Below, piece after piece: positions 15,875 through 24,119 of a stretch of DNA of 64,000 bases. The notes under the pieces were generated by a model. It saw nothing but the letters and a program-made list of their open reading frames with translations. It made no database searches and was not told the origin of the DNA. The stretch's first letter is position 1; each line of letters opens with the position of its first letter. The stretch covers positions 186,001-250,000 of the forward strand of contig NZ_BMGS01000004.1 of NCBI RefSeq assembly GCF_014640315.1, in the 5' to 3' direction. The translations under genes and the position numbers were made by a program. Source of the DNA: Hymenobacter glacieicola (GTDB lineage: Bacteria > Bacteroidota > Bacteroidia > Cytophagales > Hymenobacteraceae).

Positions 15875-17161
15875 CTAGATAGAAAAGGCCACCGGCGGGC
15901 CGACGGGCAAAGTGAAGTACTCGGAGTTGGCGGCTTCCACCAGGCCGGCTGCCACGGTGTCGCCGGTCAGCTCATCGACAAGGATAAAGGAGCCGCTGGC
16001 GCGGTTTTCCAGATAGGTGTCCACGGCCAGGGGTAGGGCCGTTTTCAGGCGCACCCGCACGATGTCGTTGAGCTGGGCCGAGTCGGCGGCGGCGCGGGCG
16101 AAGGTGTGCACGTTTACCTTGTAGAGAATGGCCGGAATGGCCGCCTTCACCAGGGTCGAATGATGCTGCACCAGCAGCTTGCGGCCGGGCCAGAGGGGCT
16201 GCTCGCTCATCCAGCACAGGGTAGCTTCCAGCTCGCGAGTAAGGGTAGGCGCCTCGGCCAGCGGCACGATGGAGTCGCCGCGGCTCACGTCCACGTCGTC
16301 GCGCAGGCGCAGCACCACGGCCTGGGGCGCGGCGGCCGTTTCCACTTCCTGCTGGCTTACTTCAATGGCTTCGATGGTAGATTCCAGGCCCGAGGGCAGC
16401 ACCTTCACCCGGTCGCCGCGGCGGTACTGGCCGCTCTGGATCTGGCCGGCGTAGCCGCGGTAGTCGGGCAGTTCGGCGGTCTGGGGGCGGATGACGTACT
16501 GCACCTGAAAGCGGCCCGGCGCGGCCGTTTCCGTAGCGCCGGGCACGCTTTCCAGGTGTTCCAGCAAACTTGGGCCCACGTACCAGGGTAGGTGCACTGA
16601 GCGCTTCACCACGTTGTCGCCGTTGAGGGCGCTGAGCGGAATAGCCGTGGCCGCGGGCAGGTTGAAGTGGTTGGTCAGCTCGGCGTAATCGGTGGCAATC
16701 CGGGCGAAAACGGCCTCGTCGTAGCCCACTAGGTCCATCTTGTTCACGGCCAGCACGAAGTTCCGGATGCCCAGCAGGGCGGCAATCAGGGTGTGGCGGC
16801 GGGTTTGCTCAATCACGCCCTGGCGGGCATCCACCAGCACAATGGCCAGGTCAGCGTTGCTGGCACCGGTTACCATGTTGCGGGTGTACTGCACGTGGCC
16901 CGGCGCATCAGTAATGATGAACTTGCGGCGCGGGGTAGTAAAGTACTTGTAGGCCACATCAATGGTGATGCCCTGCTCGCGCTCGGCGCGCAAGCCGTCG
17001 GTCAGCAAGGCCAAATCCACGGTGCCATTAGAAGCCTGGCGCTTCTCCAGGGCCGCCAGCACGTCCAGCGACACGGATTCGGAGTCATAAAGCAGCCGCC
17101 CAATCAGGGTGCTTTTGCCGTCGTCTACGCTGCCGCAGGTTATAAATCGAAGAAGGTCCAT
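15875..17161 (-). CDS. cysN: sulfate adenylyltransferase subunit 1 (GTPase)
   Basis: The 428-residue GTPase activates CysD to form adenosine 5'-phosphosulfate (APS) from ATP and sulfate. G1 is GSVDDGKST (about residues 10-18), G3 is DAPGH and G4 is NKMD, followed by two beta-barrel domains as in EF-Tu relatives. The protein stops at EF-Tu-like length and lacks the C-terminal APS kinase domain found in CysNC fusions. No cysC gene is seen in the cluster, which fits an APS-reducing pathway. It follows cysD after about 120 nt of GTGA-rich repeat sequence. Confidence 0.95.
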   Translation of the reverse strand: MDLLRFITCGSVDDGKSTLIGRLLYDSESVSLDVLAALEKRQASNGTVDLALLTDGLRAEREQGITIDVAYKYFTTPRRKFIITDAPGHVQYTRNMVTGASNADLAIVLVDARQGVIEQTRRHTLIAALLGIRNFVLAVNKMDLVGYDEAVFARIATDYAELTNHFNLPAATAIPLSALNGDNVVKRSVHLPWYVGPSLLEHLESVPGATETAAPGRFQVQYVIRPQTAELPDYRGYAGQIQSGQYRRGDRVKVLPSGLESTIEAIEVSQQEVETAAAPQAVVLRLRDDVDVSRGDSIVPLAEAPTLTRELEATLCWMSEQPLWPGRKLLVQHHSTLVKAAIPAILYKVNVHTFARAAADSAQLNDIVRVRLKTALPLAVDTYLENRASGSFILVDELTGDTVAAGLVEAANSEYFTLPVGPPVAFSI

Positions 17162-17164
17162 GTT

Positions 17165-17276
17165 GGTGATGAGGTGAAAGGTGATGAGGTGAAATGTGGT
17201 TAGGTGACAGAGTAAAGCGAGGTAGGAGACTGGATAGCAGGTCCGTTTTACCTCATTACTTTATCACCTCATCACC
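17165..17276. repeat. GTGA-rich direct and inverted repeat between cysD and cysN
   Basis: GGTGATGAGGTGA occurs twice in tandem (17165-17177 and 17180-17192), and its exact inverse TCACCTCATCACC lies at 17264-17276. In the operon mRNA this gives a 13-bp stem closing a loop of about 70 nt. Similar GTGA-rich tracts occur at about 21200, 34585 and 51095. Confidence 0.7.
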
Positions 17277-17280
17277 CCAC

Positions 17281-18192
17281 TTAGAAATACCCGTTGCGTT
17301 TGCGGTCTTCCATGCCGGCTTCGGAGATGTTGTCGTCGAGGCGGGTGGCGCCCCGCTCGCTTACTTTGGCCAGCAGCAGGTCCTGGATGATGTCCTCCAC
17401 GGTGCTGGCGTCGCTTTCCACGGCGGCCGTGCAGGTCGAGTCGCCGACGGTGCGGAAGCGCACCTGCCGGGTCACAATCTCATCGTCCTCATCGAGGCGC
17501 AGGTGCTCGGAAAGGCCCAGGAGCTGGCCGGTGGGCAGTACCACGCAGCGGCGCTCGTGGCCAAAGTAGATGTCGGGCAGGGCAATGTTTTCGCGCTGAA
17601 TGTAGCGCCACACGTCCAGCTCGGTCCAGTTGGAAATGGGGAAGACGCGCACGTTTTCGCCCTTCTGAATACGGCCGTTGTACACATTCCAGAGCTCGGG
17701 GCGCTGGCGCTTGGGGTCCCACTGGCCAAACTCGTCGCGCACGGAGAAGATGCGCTCCTTGGCCCGGGCCTTTTCCTCGTCGCGGCGCGCCCCGCCGATG
17801 CAGGCGTCAAACTCAAACTCCTCGATTACCTCCAGCAGGGTGTAGGTCTGCAGCGGGTTGCGACTGGGGTACTTGCCACCCGGCTCCCGCAGGCGCTGGC
17901 GCTTAATGGTGTCTTCTACCTGGCGCACAATCAGCTTCTCGCCCAACTGCTCGGCTAGCTGGTCGCGGTAGGCCAGCACTTCCGGGAAGTTGTGGCCGGT
18001 ATCCACGTGCACCAGCGGAAACGGGAAACGGCCGGGCCAGAAGGCCTTTTCGGCCAGGCGAGTCAGCACGATGGAGTCTTTGCCACCCGAAAACAGCAGG
18101 GCCGGGCGCTCAAACTGGCCGGCTACTTCCCGCAGAATGTGGATGGCTTCGGCTTCGAGCCGGTCGAGGTAATCAAAGGAGGAGGTACTCAT
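17281..18192 (-). CDS. cysD: sulfate adenylyltransferase subunit 2
   Basis: The 303-residue catalytic subunit of ATP sulfurylase belongs to the PP-loop ATPase family. The PP-loop SGGKDS is at residues 35-40, followed by the conserved HVDTGHNFPEV, CIGGARRDEEKARAKERIFS and the C-terminal TVEDIIQDLLLAKVSERGATR. With CysN it forms APS. Length is typical (about 300 residues). It follows cysH by 24 nt, so the two are co-transcribed from the SAM-riboswitch promoter. Confidence 0.96.
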   Translation of the reverse strand: MSTSSFDYLDRLEAEAIHILREVAGQFERPALLFSGGKDSIVLTRLAEKAFWPGRFPFPLVHVDTGHNFPEVLAYRDQLAEQLGEKLIVRQVEDTIKRQRLREPGGKYPSRNPLQTYTLLEVIEEFEFDACIGGARRDEEKARAKERIFSVRDEFGQWDPKRQRPELWNVYNGRIQKGENVRVFPISNWTELDVWRYIQRENIALPDIYFGHERRCVVLPTGQLLGLSEHLRLDEDDEIVTRQVRFRTVGDSTCTAAVESDASTVEDIIQDLLLAKVSERGATRLDDNISEAGMEDRKRNGYF

Positions 18193-18216
18193 ATGAGTTG
18201 GGATGACAAGAGGATA

Positions 18217-18993
18217 TTAACCTGCCGGAACGGGCTCTACTACTGGGTCGGGGCCGTTGTGGTGGGCGGTGACGTGCAGGCCGCATTCTTTGGCCGAGAG
18301 GTCTTCCCACCACCAGCGGCCGGCCCGGAAGTCCTCGCCGGGGCGGATGGCGCGGGTGCAGGGGGCGCACCCGATGCTCACGAAGCCCTGCTGGTGCAGG
18401 GTGTTGACGGGCACGTTGTGCTCTTTGGTGAAGGCCACGGCCTGGTCCCAGGTCCAGTCGAACAGCGGGTGAACTTTCACGAGGTTGTGAGCCGCGTCCC
18501 ACTCCACCGGGTCCATGGTTTGGCGGTTCTGCGACTGCTCGGCGCGGATGCCCGTAACCCAGGCGGCTTTGCCCGCCAGGGCCCGGTTTAGGGGCTCTAC
18601 TTTGCGGATAAAGCAGCATTCCTTGCGGTTGTCCACGCTTTCGTAGAAGCTATTCGGACCCTTGGCCAGCATGAGCTGCTCCACGCTTTCCCGCTGGGGG
18701 TAGTACACGGCAATAGGTTGCCCGTACTTCAGCAGGGTCTTGTTCCAGGTGGCGTAGGTTTCCTGAAAATTGCGGCCCGTATCGAGGGTAAATACCTGAA
18801 TAGGCAGCTCGTGGGTGAAAATCAGGTGGCTGAGTATCTGGTCTTCCAGGCCGAAGGAGGTCGAGAAAACGGCCTGCTCGGGGAAATATTCAGCTACGAG
18901 GCGCAGCCGCTCCAGGGCCGAAGCCTGGATCAGCCGGGGGCGCAGGTCGTCCAGCAACGCGTGGACGGCCGGCGCAGCATCTGCTGCGGACAT
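18217..18993 (-). CDS. cysH: adenylyl-sulfate (APS) reductase, Fe-S type CysH
   Basis: The 258-residue thiol-dependent reductase converts APS to sulfite and AMP. The [4Fe-4S] ligands are present as Cys126-Cys127 (ECCFIRK) and Cys209/Cys212 (GCAPC). The catalytic Cys237 lies in ECGLH. The CC/CxxC set marks the APS-using branch rather than PAPS-specific enzymes, in keeping with the absence of APS kinase nearby. It is the first gene of the operon. Its start is about 200 nt after a cysteine-rich leader ORF and about 310 nt after a SAM-I riboswitch, so it should respond to both SAM and cysteine supply (inference). Confidence 0.93.
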   Translation of the reverse strand: MSAADAAPAVHALLDDLRPRLIQASALERLRLVAEYFPEQAVFSTSFGLEDQILSHLIFTHELPIQVFTLDTGRNFQETYATWNKTLLKYGQPIAVYYPQRESVEQLMLAKGPNSFYESVDNRKECCFIRKVEPLNRALAGKAAWVTGIRAEQSQNRQTMDPVEWDAAHNLVKVHPLFDWTWDQAVAFTKEHNVPVNTLHQQGFVSIGCAPCTRAIRPGEDFRAGRWWWEDLSAKECGLHVTAHHNGPDPVVEPVPAG

Positions 18994-19139
18994 AACAAGA
19001 AGGGGGAGGGAAGCCAGCCCGTGGGCACAGGCTTCAGCTGATAGGATGGCCCTACCCTGCGTCAGTGGCCCAAGGGTAAGGGCGCAGCTAGCAGTAGTAA
19101 GGGCGAAAAGCCGGGTGTGCGGGCGACAGTAGCTACGCG

Positions 19140-19178
19140 AAAAACCGTGTCAGCAGAGTTGCTGGGCACACAACCCAG
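19140..19178 (-). promoter_or_regulatory. terminator-like hairpin and alternative pairings after the cysH leader ORF
   Basis: Reading the minus strand, CAGCA-ACTC-TGCTG (19164-19151), extended by GTGT/ACAC, is followed by GG and five U residues (19144-19140), the form of an intrinsic terminator. Its 5' arm lies in GCCCAGCA (19167-19160). That segment is perfectly complementary to TGCTGGGC (19230-19223) inside the leader ORF, between the two Cys blocks. A third alternative, CTGGG/CCCAG (19178-19162), overlaps both. The arrangement looks like a terminator/antiterminator switch; which state is 'on' is not determined by the sequence alone. Confidence 0.45.
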
Positions 19179-19198
19179 GAAAAAAAGGAGGAGGTGAG

Positions 19199-19300
19199 TT
19201 ACGCCTGACAACAACACGCCATGCCCAGCATAGCACAACACCCATGCTGTAAAGCGCGGGGGGTGGCGGATGCGGCGGCGGAGTTAGACAAGCGGTTCAC
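19199..19300 (-). CDS. cysteine-rich leader peptide (33 aa) after the SAM riboswitch of the cys operon
   Basis: A GTG-initiated ORF of 33 codons starts 6 nt after the aptamer's P1 stem, the same offset as in the permease leader at 3437. The C-terminal part reads HGCCAMLGMACCCQA then TAA, giving Cys at 21, 22, 29, 30 and 31. The N-terminal half is Ala/Ser-rich and unlike the other leader, so the shared features are position, start codon, length and the CC...CCC pattern. I infer a translated attenuator that monitors Cys-tRNA upstream of cysH. No Shine-Dalgarno is seen; the A-rich P1 3' strand just upstream may serve initiation in this phylum. Confidence 0.6.
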   Translation of the reverse strand: MNRLSNSAAASATPRALQHGCCAMLGMACCCQA

Positions 19301-19306
19301 GGTACG

Positions 19307-19404
19307 TTGTTTTTATATGGTCAGGAGTTGGCACCGTTTCGGATGGTCCGCTGGTTGCCGGCGTTTCGTCGAGCCTGTCTCTCCACGCCTCTGTATAAAA
19401 ACAA
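19307..19404 (-). promoter_or_regulatory. SAM-I (S-box) riboswitch aptamer of the cys operon
   Basis: On the minus strand, TTGTTTTTATA (19404-19394) pairs with TATAAAAACAA (19317-19307) as an 11-bp P1 identical to that of the permease riboswitch. The core blocks GAGAGACAGGCTC, CCGGCAACC and GGTGCCAACTCCTGAC are in S-box order. It senses SAM and should lower expression of cysHDN and the genes behind them when SAM is high. The variable P3/P4 region differs from the 3332-3430 copy while the core and P1 are conserved. Confidence 0.9.
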
Positions 19405-19431
19405 TCCTTTGTGGGTAAAGAATTGATAGGG

Positions 19432-19464
19432 CAAAAGTAGTGGTCAGAATTTTACACTACCAAA
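19432..19464 (-). promoter_or_regulatory. Bacteroidota-type promoter of the cys operon
   Basis: On the minus strand, TTTG (19464-19461) and TACTTTTG (19439-19432) are separated by 21 nt, as expected for the -33/-7 promoter of this phylum. Transcription should start near 19426, about 22 nt before P1 of the riboswitch, the same distance as in the permease copy. The 270 nt between here and the flippase stop at 19713 hold no gene that I can see. Confidence 0.75.
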
Positions 19465-19712
19465 TTTTATTTTTTCTACAGTAGCGTTTGGCCTACTCCA
19501 GGCGGACAAAGCAACCCGAGTAGAAGTACTGGTCAGCAGAAAGTGATTGTTGGAAAAGTTAAAGGCATTCAGGGGGTTGAAGCAGCATTGTTGTCCGGCT
19601 CGCCTGTTGCCTTGTAGCTAGCAATTGACTACGTAGACGCCGCAAATAGCAGTCCGACAGTTGCTGGGGAAGTGCGATGTATGGTTAAGGCCGATGCGCA
19701 GATTATGCAATT

Positions 19713-21197
19713 TTACTTTTTCGGGAAACGTGCCCGAATCTTCGCTAAAAACAAGGTCGCCTCGGGTGAGGAATTAGTGGCCAGAATCAGCGTGGCATAG
19801 ACTACCGTGAGCACGGTGGAGCGCAAAAGCATGGTAAGCAGGGGCGAACTAAGGGTAGGCAGGAGCCAGGCCGCTACCCCAGCCACGGCGGCAATACCCA
19901 CTATCAGGGGGATGCGCCAGGTGAAGGGCTGCATGCGGTAGCTGTGCCACACAAACCAGGTGCGGGCCACGTTAATGCTCACTTGGGCCACGCAGGCCGC
20001 CACCGCCGCCCCCACCATGCCAAGGCGCGGAATCAGCAGCCCGTTCAGCACAATGGTAAGCACGGCCAGCGACACGTTAAAAATCAAATCGAAGCGGTAG
20101 CGGGGGGAGGTTACCACCATCAGACCGTTGACGCCCGTGATGCCATCGAAGAGCTTGCTACCCAGCAGCAGCAACACGACCACCGTGCCTTCGGCGTAGC
20201 GGGCGTTGCGCATCAGGGAGTAGATAAAGTCCAGGTTCAGGCTAATACCCAGGAATAAAAAGCAGCCTAACAGGGTGTTAAGTCGGGTAGCGCGGCGGTA
20301 GAAATCGGCCATGCGCGGCAGGTCCTGCTGCTTCCAGTAGTCGGCCAGGAGGGGAAACGCCACTTTGTTGAGCGAGCGGGCCGGAATAGCCAGGGCCGTG
20401 CTGATGTTGCTGGCTACCACGTAGATACCGGCCGCCGCCACGCTCACCTGGGCGCCCACCATCAGCGTGTCGATATACAGAATGATGCTGCCCGAGAGGC
20501 TGCCGAGCAGGGTAAAGGCGCCCATGCCCAGCATCTCGCGCAGAGGCCGCACCGTGAGCACCTGCCGCGTGGGCCGCCAGTGCAGCTCGCCAATGGCCGC
20601 CACGTAACCCGTCAGCAGCAGGGCCAGAGCGCTGTTTACGCCCACAAACCACAGCACGTAGCCCGAAAACGAGAGGTAGCCTAATCCAAACAGGAACGCG
20701 CCCCCTACAATCAAAATCCGCAGCAGAATATCCTGCACGAAAGAAGAAAAGGCCGTGTGATACAGCGCTTTCAGGTAAGCATCCTGCACCGAGTACAGCA
20801 TGGTAAAAAAGGCCAGCACGGCGCCCCAGGCGTAATAGGGAGCCAGCAAGGGCGCATCCCGGCCGTACCAAGGCAGCAGCAGCGGCTCGCCCACAAAATA
20901 CAGGGCCGTAACTACCGCAAACCCCAGCAACGGCACGCCCACCAGCAGCGGCAGAAACCCCTGGTGGCCCGACTCCGGCTGGCGGAAGTAGGGAAAAAAC
21001 CGGATACCTACGCTGGCAAAGCCGAAGGCCGCAATCTGCGCGTACAGCGTAGCCACCGAGGCCAGCGTGGCCGTTACGCCCAACTGCTGGGGCTCCAGAA
21101 AATTCGGCAGCACCAGGGCCGTACTCACGAAGCCCAGCGCCAGCCCGATGTAGGAAATAATGGTGTTGCGCAGCCCCTGCCGCTGAACGATACCCAA
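19713..21197 (-). CDS. polysaccharide biosynthesis protein, Wzx-type flippase
   Basis: The 494-residue protein has 12-14 hydrophobic segments across its full length and belongs to the MOP/PST superfamily of lipid-linked oligosaccharide flippases. The N-terminus GIVQRQGLRNTIISYIGLAL is typical of Bacteroidota members. It would move the undecaprenyl-linked glycan built by the adjacent cluster (pseudaminic acid genes, glycosyltransferase, deacetylase) across the inner membrane. The start is a TTG at 21197; no in-frame ATG is near. It is the last gene of the minus-strand glycan cluster and is separated from the deacetylase gene by a family A repeat. Confidence 0.85.
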   Translation of the reverse strand: MGIVQRQGLRNTIISYIGLALGFVSTALVLPNFLEPQQLGVTATLASVATLYAQIAAFGFASVGIRFFPYFRQPESGHQGFLPLLVGVPLLGFAVVTALYFVGEPLLLPWYGRDAPLLAPYYAWGAVLAFFTMLYSVQDAYLKALYHTAFSSFVQDILLRILIVGGAFLFGLGYLSFSGYVLWFVGVNSALALLLTGYVAAIGELHWRPTRQVLTVRPLREMLGMGAFTLLGSLSGSIILYIDTLMVGAQVSVAAAGIYVVASNISTALAIPARSLNKVAFPLLADYWKQQDLPRMADFYRRATRLNTLLGCFLFLGISLNLDFIYSLMRNARYAEGTVVVLLLLGSKLFDGITGVNGLMVVTSPRYRFDLIFNVSLAVLTIVLNGLLIPRLGMVGAAVAACVAQVSINVARTWFVWHSYRMQPFTWRIPLIVGIAAVAGVAAWLLPTLSSPLLTMLLRSTVLTVVYATLILATNSSPEATLFLAKIRARFPKK

Positions 21198-21240
21198 ACA
21201 GTGAAATGGTGAAGTGGTGAGGTGGTGAATGAACGAGCAA

Positions 21241-21318
21241 TGTCATTCCGAGCGAAGCGAGGAATCTGGGTTTGCCATGCGATAAAGTAGCCCAGATTCT
21301 TCCCGCGTCGGAATAACA
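21241..21318. repeat. REP-like palindromic repeat, family A (second, diverged copy)
   Basis: TGTCATTCCGAGC at 21241-21253 faces CGTCGGAATAACA at 21306-21318 with a few mismatches. The inner arms GAGGAATCTGGG (21259-21270) and CCCAGATTCTTC (21291-21302) also pair. It matches the element at 6871-6983 and ends only 4 nt before the stop of the deacetylase gene. GTGA-rich sequence precedes it. Confidence 0.8.
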
Positions 21319-21321
21319 ATG

Positions 21322-22704
21322 CTAGCCCATTTGCTCACAAATTTCCTGGCCGTTGACGAAGGCCACGTTGCGGCTGCGAAGGTAGTCCATGATTTCGGCG
21401 AACTGGTGAGGGCCGGTATTCTCGTTGGCCGGGTCGAAGTTCTCGTTGTGCCAGAGCACCGTGCACACGCCCCCAAACCGCTCGATTTCCTGAAACATTA
21501 GCGTCAGGGCGGGTAGTATTTCCTCGGGCTCTAGCTGCAGGTAACGCGGGTGGTGGAGGGTCGCATCCATTACGTTGAGCGGAATTTCCAGGAAGGAGAA
21601 AGACTTACCTTGTTGAAAGTCAAAGGGGTAAAACGGCAGGCAGTAGGAGTTGCGAAAGCCGTAATACTCGGCAAAGCCCAGAGTAGAATCGTACTTATAT
21701 AGCAGTGTGTCAAGAATAACTGGTGTGATACGAGGCTCCCATTGCAGGTAATGAAAGCGGATGCCATAGGCTTTCACACCATTGCGCAGGTGTTGTAGGC
21801 GGTGTTCCTCGCGCTTCAAGTGAGCATGGTAAGGTGCGCCTAAGCTAACATGTATTCCAATTTCAGAAGTGCCAATAGCCGCTGCTGCTTCAGGCCACAC
21901 CTTCTGCAGTTTGTAATCAGCATTAGGCGTACCGTTTGCGGCCGGTCGATGCTCAGGCAAGAAGAAAAACGTGCTTTTGGCCCCGTAGCTCGCCACCGTT
22001 TGTTGCACCTGCGCCAGGTTGTCCCAGGCGTCGGGGGTAGTGAGGTGCCGCCACAGCTGCCGTCCGAAGCTCAGGAGCCGGCCCTGGCGCAAGGCGGATT
22101 TGGCGGGGGCTTTCCAGGCACTGTAGAGGTTATCGATGTCGTGGGTAATGAAAGCAGCCCAGGAGGCACCATTGGCCCAGCGGCGCGGCGTCAGCGGCTG
22201 GCCCGTAACGTGCTCCACGGCGGTTTTCAGGACATCGAAATAGTAGTTCACCACCGGCATGGTCACGAAGCCGTAGCGGTGCTGCACGCTGGCTGAGTAG
22301 GGGAAACGGCCGTGCTGGTCACGTTCCTCCGAAAAATACTCCTGCCAGCCGCTAAGCAGGTAGAAAGCCGCCGAAATGATATCAGGATCAATAAGAGCCG
22401 TTCCATCAGATCTTAACTCAAGAAGCGGTTGCCCAGAGTCATCATCGAGAAAAAATGGAATTTCTTGTCCCTTCCAATTACGCCAACTAACCTCGTGGGA
22501 ATAGGGATAAGGTTGTTGGCGCGTGAAAAACTCATCTTTCCCACTACCAATGGTTATTTGAGCGCCCTTATTACTTATTGGATAATAATTAATTGTTGGA
22601 AGCGACGTGACCGTGTAGGCCATGCGGAAGTGCCGGAGCACATAAGCCAAGCGGGTTTCTGCGGAAACAGGGAGCGGCGCAGTAGGAAAGGCAGGAGCAG
22701 TCAT
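21322..22704 (-). CDS. polysaccharide deacetylase family protein
   Basis: The 460-residue protein has an N-terminal region of about 190 residues seen in large Bacteroidota polysaccharide deacetylases (with the phrase SGWQEYFSEERDQHGRFPYSAS). A NodB-type domain begins near AAFITHDIDNLYSAWKAP, whose HD pair (THDID) is the expected metal-binding motif 1. Later, EIGIHVSLGAPYHAHLKREE carries the His residues of motif 2, and VLWHNENFD supplies a C-terminal His motif. It should remove acetyl groups from a surface glycan or act as a related hydrolase. ATG at 22704 is preferred over a longer frame to 22788. Its neighbours are a flippase and a glycosyltransferase-like gene. Confidence 0.75.
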   Translation of the reverse strand: MTAPAFPTAPLPVSAETRLAYVLRHFRMAYTVTSLPTINYYPISNKGAQITIGSGKDEFFTRQQPYPYSHEVSWRNWKGQEIPFFLDDDSGQPLLELRSDGTALIDPDIISAAFYLLSGWQEYFSEERDQHGRFPYSASVQHRYGFVTMPVVNYYFDVLKTAVEHVTGQPLTPRRWANGASWAAFITHDIDNLYSAWKAPAKSALRQGRLLSFGRQLWRHLTTPDAWDNLAQVQQTVASYGAKSTFFFLPEHRPAANGTPNADYKLQKVWPEAAAAIGTSEIGIHVSLGAPYHAHLKREEHRLQHLRNGVKAYGIRFHYLQWEPRITPVILDTLLYKYDSTLGFAEYYGFRNSYCLPFYPFDFQQGKSFSFLEIPLNVMDATLHHPRYLQLEPEEILPALTLMFQEIERFGGVCTVLWHNENFDPANENTGPHQFAEIMDYLRSRNVAFVNGQEICEQMG

Positions 22705-22766
22705 CCCGGCAAAATACGTCCTACTGAACAACTCTGCGTCGCTCTGCGATATTCCTCTGCGGGAAA

Positions 22767-24056
22767 CTACGTCTGCCCAGCCAGCCACTCCCGCAGCAGC
22801 CGAACGGCCCGCTCTTGGCTGTGGCCTTCGTCGGGCGTGCCCAGGGTAGCGTTGTAGTAGGCCGCCCGGCGGTATAGATCGGCAGGTTTGTGCTGCTGGT
22901 AGCGGCGTAAAGCGGCCGAGAGTTCGGGTAGGGTGTGGGCGCGCTCCACCAGGCCGCGGGCCGCGTAGCCGTAATAGTCCTCGGCCACACCGTGGCTGCC
23001 GAAACGAAAGTAGATGCTGGCCAGATTCAGCAGAGTAGCTTCCAGGTGGGTGCTGGTGTCGGCGGCTACGAGGGCATCGTGCTCAGCCAGAAATTCAAAA
23101 ACGCTCTGCTGGCGGGCATCGGAAAACTGAAGCTGCGGGTGCTGCTGCCGCAGAAAGGAGAAGTCGCGCCGGTCGCCGGGGTGGGGACGGAACGTGAAGG
23201 TGAGGTCCGGGAACTCCTGCAACAGGTGAGCTAGGGTAGCAGCTACGGCCTCCGTTTCATCGAGGGTGTTGATGGCCACGGCCACACGCCGCACGTTCGG
23301 ACGCTGGTTTTTACGAGCCAAAAAGGCATCGGCCTTGGGCATGCCTACCAGCTCTACCCGGCCGGCTACCGGGCCGCACTGCCGGTATTTGTCCAGAGCG
23401 TCCTGGCCTTCCAGCAGGCTGAAATCAAAGCCTAACGGCGGGAAGTTGGTGCTTACGCTGGCGTGCTGCATGTAGGCCGTGGGCACGCCACAAGCGCGGG
23501 CGGCCAGCAGAAGGGCGCGGGCGTCGTCGTTGTGGTCGTTGGCGAAGACAATGGCGCGGGGCTGGTAGTGGCGCAGGGCCCGGCAGTACACCTCGTAGTA
23601 GCCCACGGCGTTGAAAATCAGGTCAAAAAACCGCCAGGCCCGCTTGCCTTCCGTGCGCTGCAAGCCGAAATACGCCCCCGGAAACTGCCCGTAGTACAGC
23701 AGCTTGCGCCGCAACGACAAGCGGTTCACTTGCCCATTATAGCGCCCGATCTGCTTGCTCTGACCCGCCACCAGCACGCTTCCCGGTAAGGCTTCGCGCA
23801 GAAAGTGCAGGGAGTCGTAGTTGTTCTGGCTGACCACGTACAGCCACACTGCGCCGCGCAGCTGCTCCGGGTTGCGGATGGGCCGAAACAGGTTGCCCAC
23901 CAGCCGCAGCCCCGCGTAGCCCAGCACCTTGGCCAGCCGCTTCCAGGGGCTGGCCGGGGAAATGGGTTCCAGCATGTGGGCCGGCAGCGAGGCAAACAGA
24001 TCGGTGAAGCGAAGCTGGAGTATGTCGCGCAGGCGGGCGGTAGCAGAATTGGACAT
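22767..24056 (-). CDS. GT-B-like glycosyltransferase / capsule biosynthesis-type protein
   Basis: The 429-residue product looks like a two-domain GT-B enzyme of the CDP-glycerol transferase, capsule (Kps/polysialyltransferase) type. It shows AIVFANDHNDDARALLLAARACGVPTAYMQHASVS (His/Ser pocket), then VELVGMPKADAFL, TFRPHPGDRRDF and the nucleotide-binding-like DALVAADTSTHLEATLLN. No membrane segment is visible. It lies directly after pseI and may add a nonulosonate or an associated residue to the glycan. The exact donor and acceptor cannot be read. I chose ATG at 24056; a TTG nine nt upstream is possible. Confidence 0.6.
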   Translation of the reverse strand: MSNSATARLRDILQLRFTDLFASLPAHMLEPISPASPWKRLAKVLGYAGLRLVGNLFRPIRNPEQLRGAVWLYVVSQNNYDSLHFLREALPGSVLVAGQSKQIGRYNGQVNRLSLRRKLLYYGQFPGAYFGLQRTEGKRAWRFFDLIFNAVGYYEVYCRALRHYQPRAIVFANDHNDDARALLLAARACGVPTAYMQHASVSTNFPPLGFDFSLLEGQDALDKYRQCGPVAGRVELVGMPKADAFLARKNQRPNVRRVAVAINTLDETEAVAATLAHLLQEFPDLTFTFRPHPGDRRDFSFLRQQHPQLQFSDARQQSVFEFLAEHDALVAADTSTHLEATLLNLASIYFRFGSHGVAEDYYGYAARGLVERAHTLPELSAALRRYQQHKPADLYRRAAYYNATLGTPDEGHSQERAVRLLREWLAGQT

Positions 24057-24119
24057 AGAACACAAAAATAGCGCGCCACAGGTGGGTAGCGCGCTATCAG
24101 GGCAGGAAGCAGGTTTAGT

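Noticed and set aside
17162..17280. CRISPR-like repeats in the cysD-cysN gap
   Set aside because: The repeats are short (13 nt), irregularly spaced and partly inverted, with no spacer structure or cas genes.
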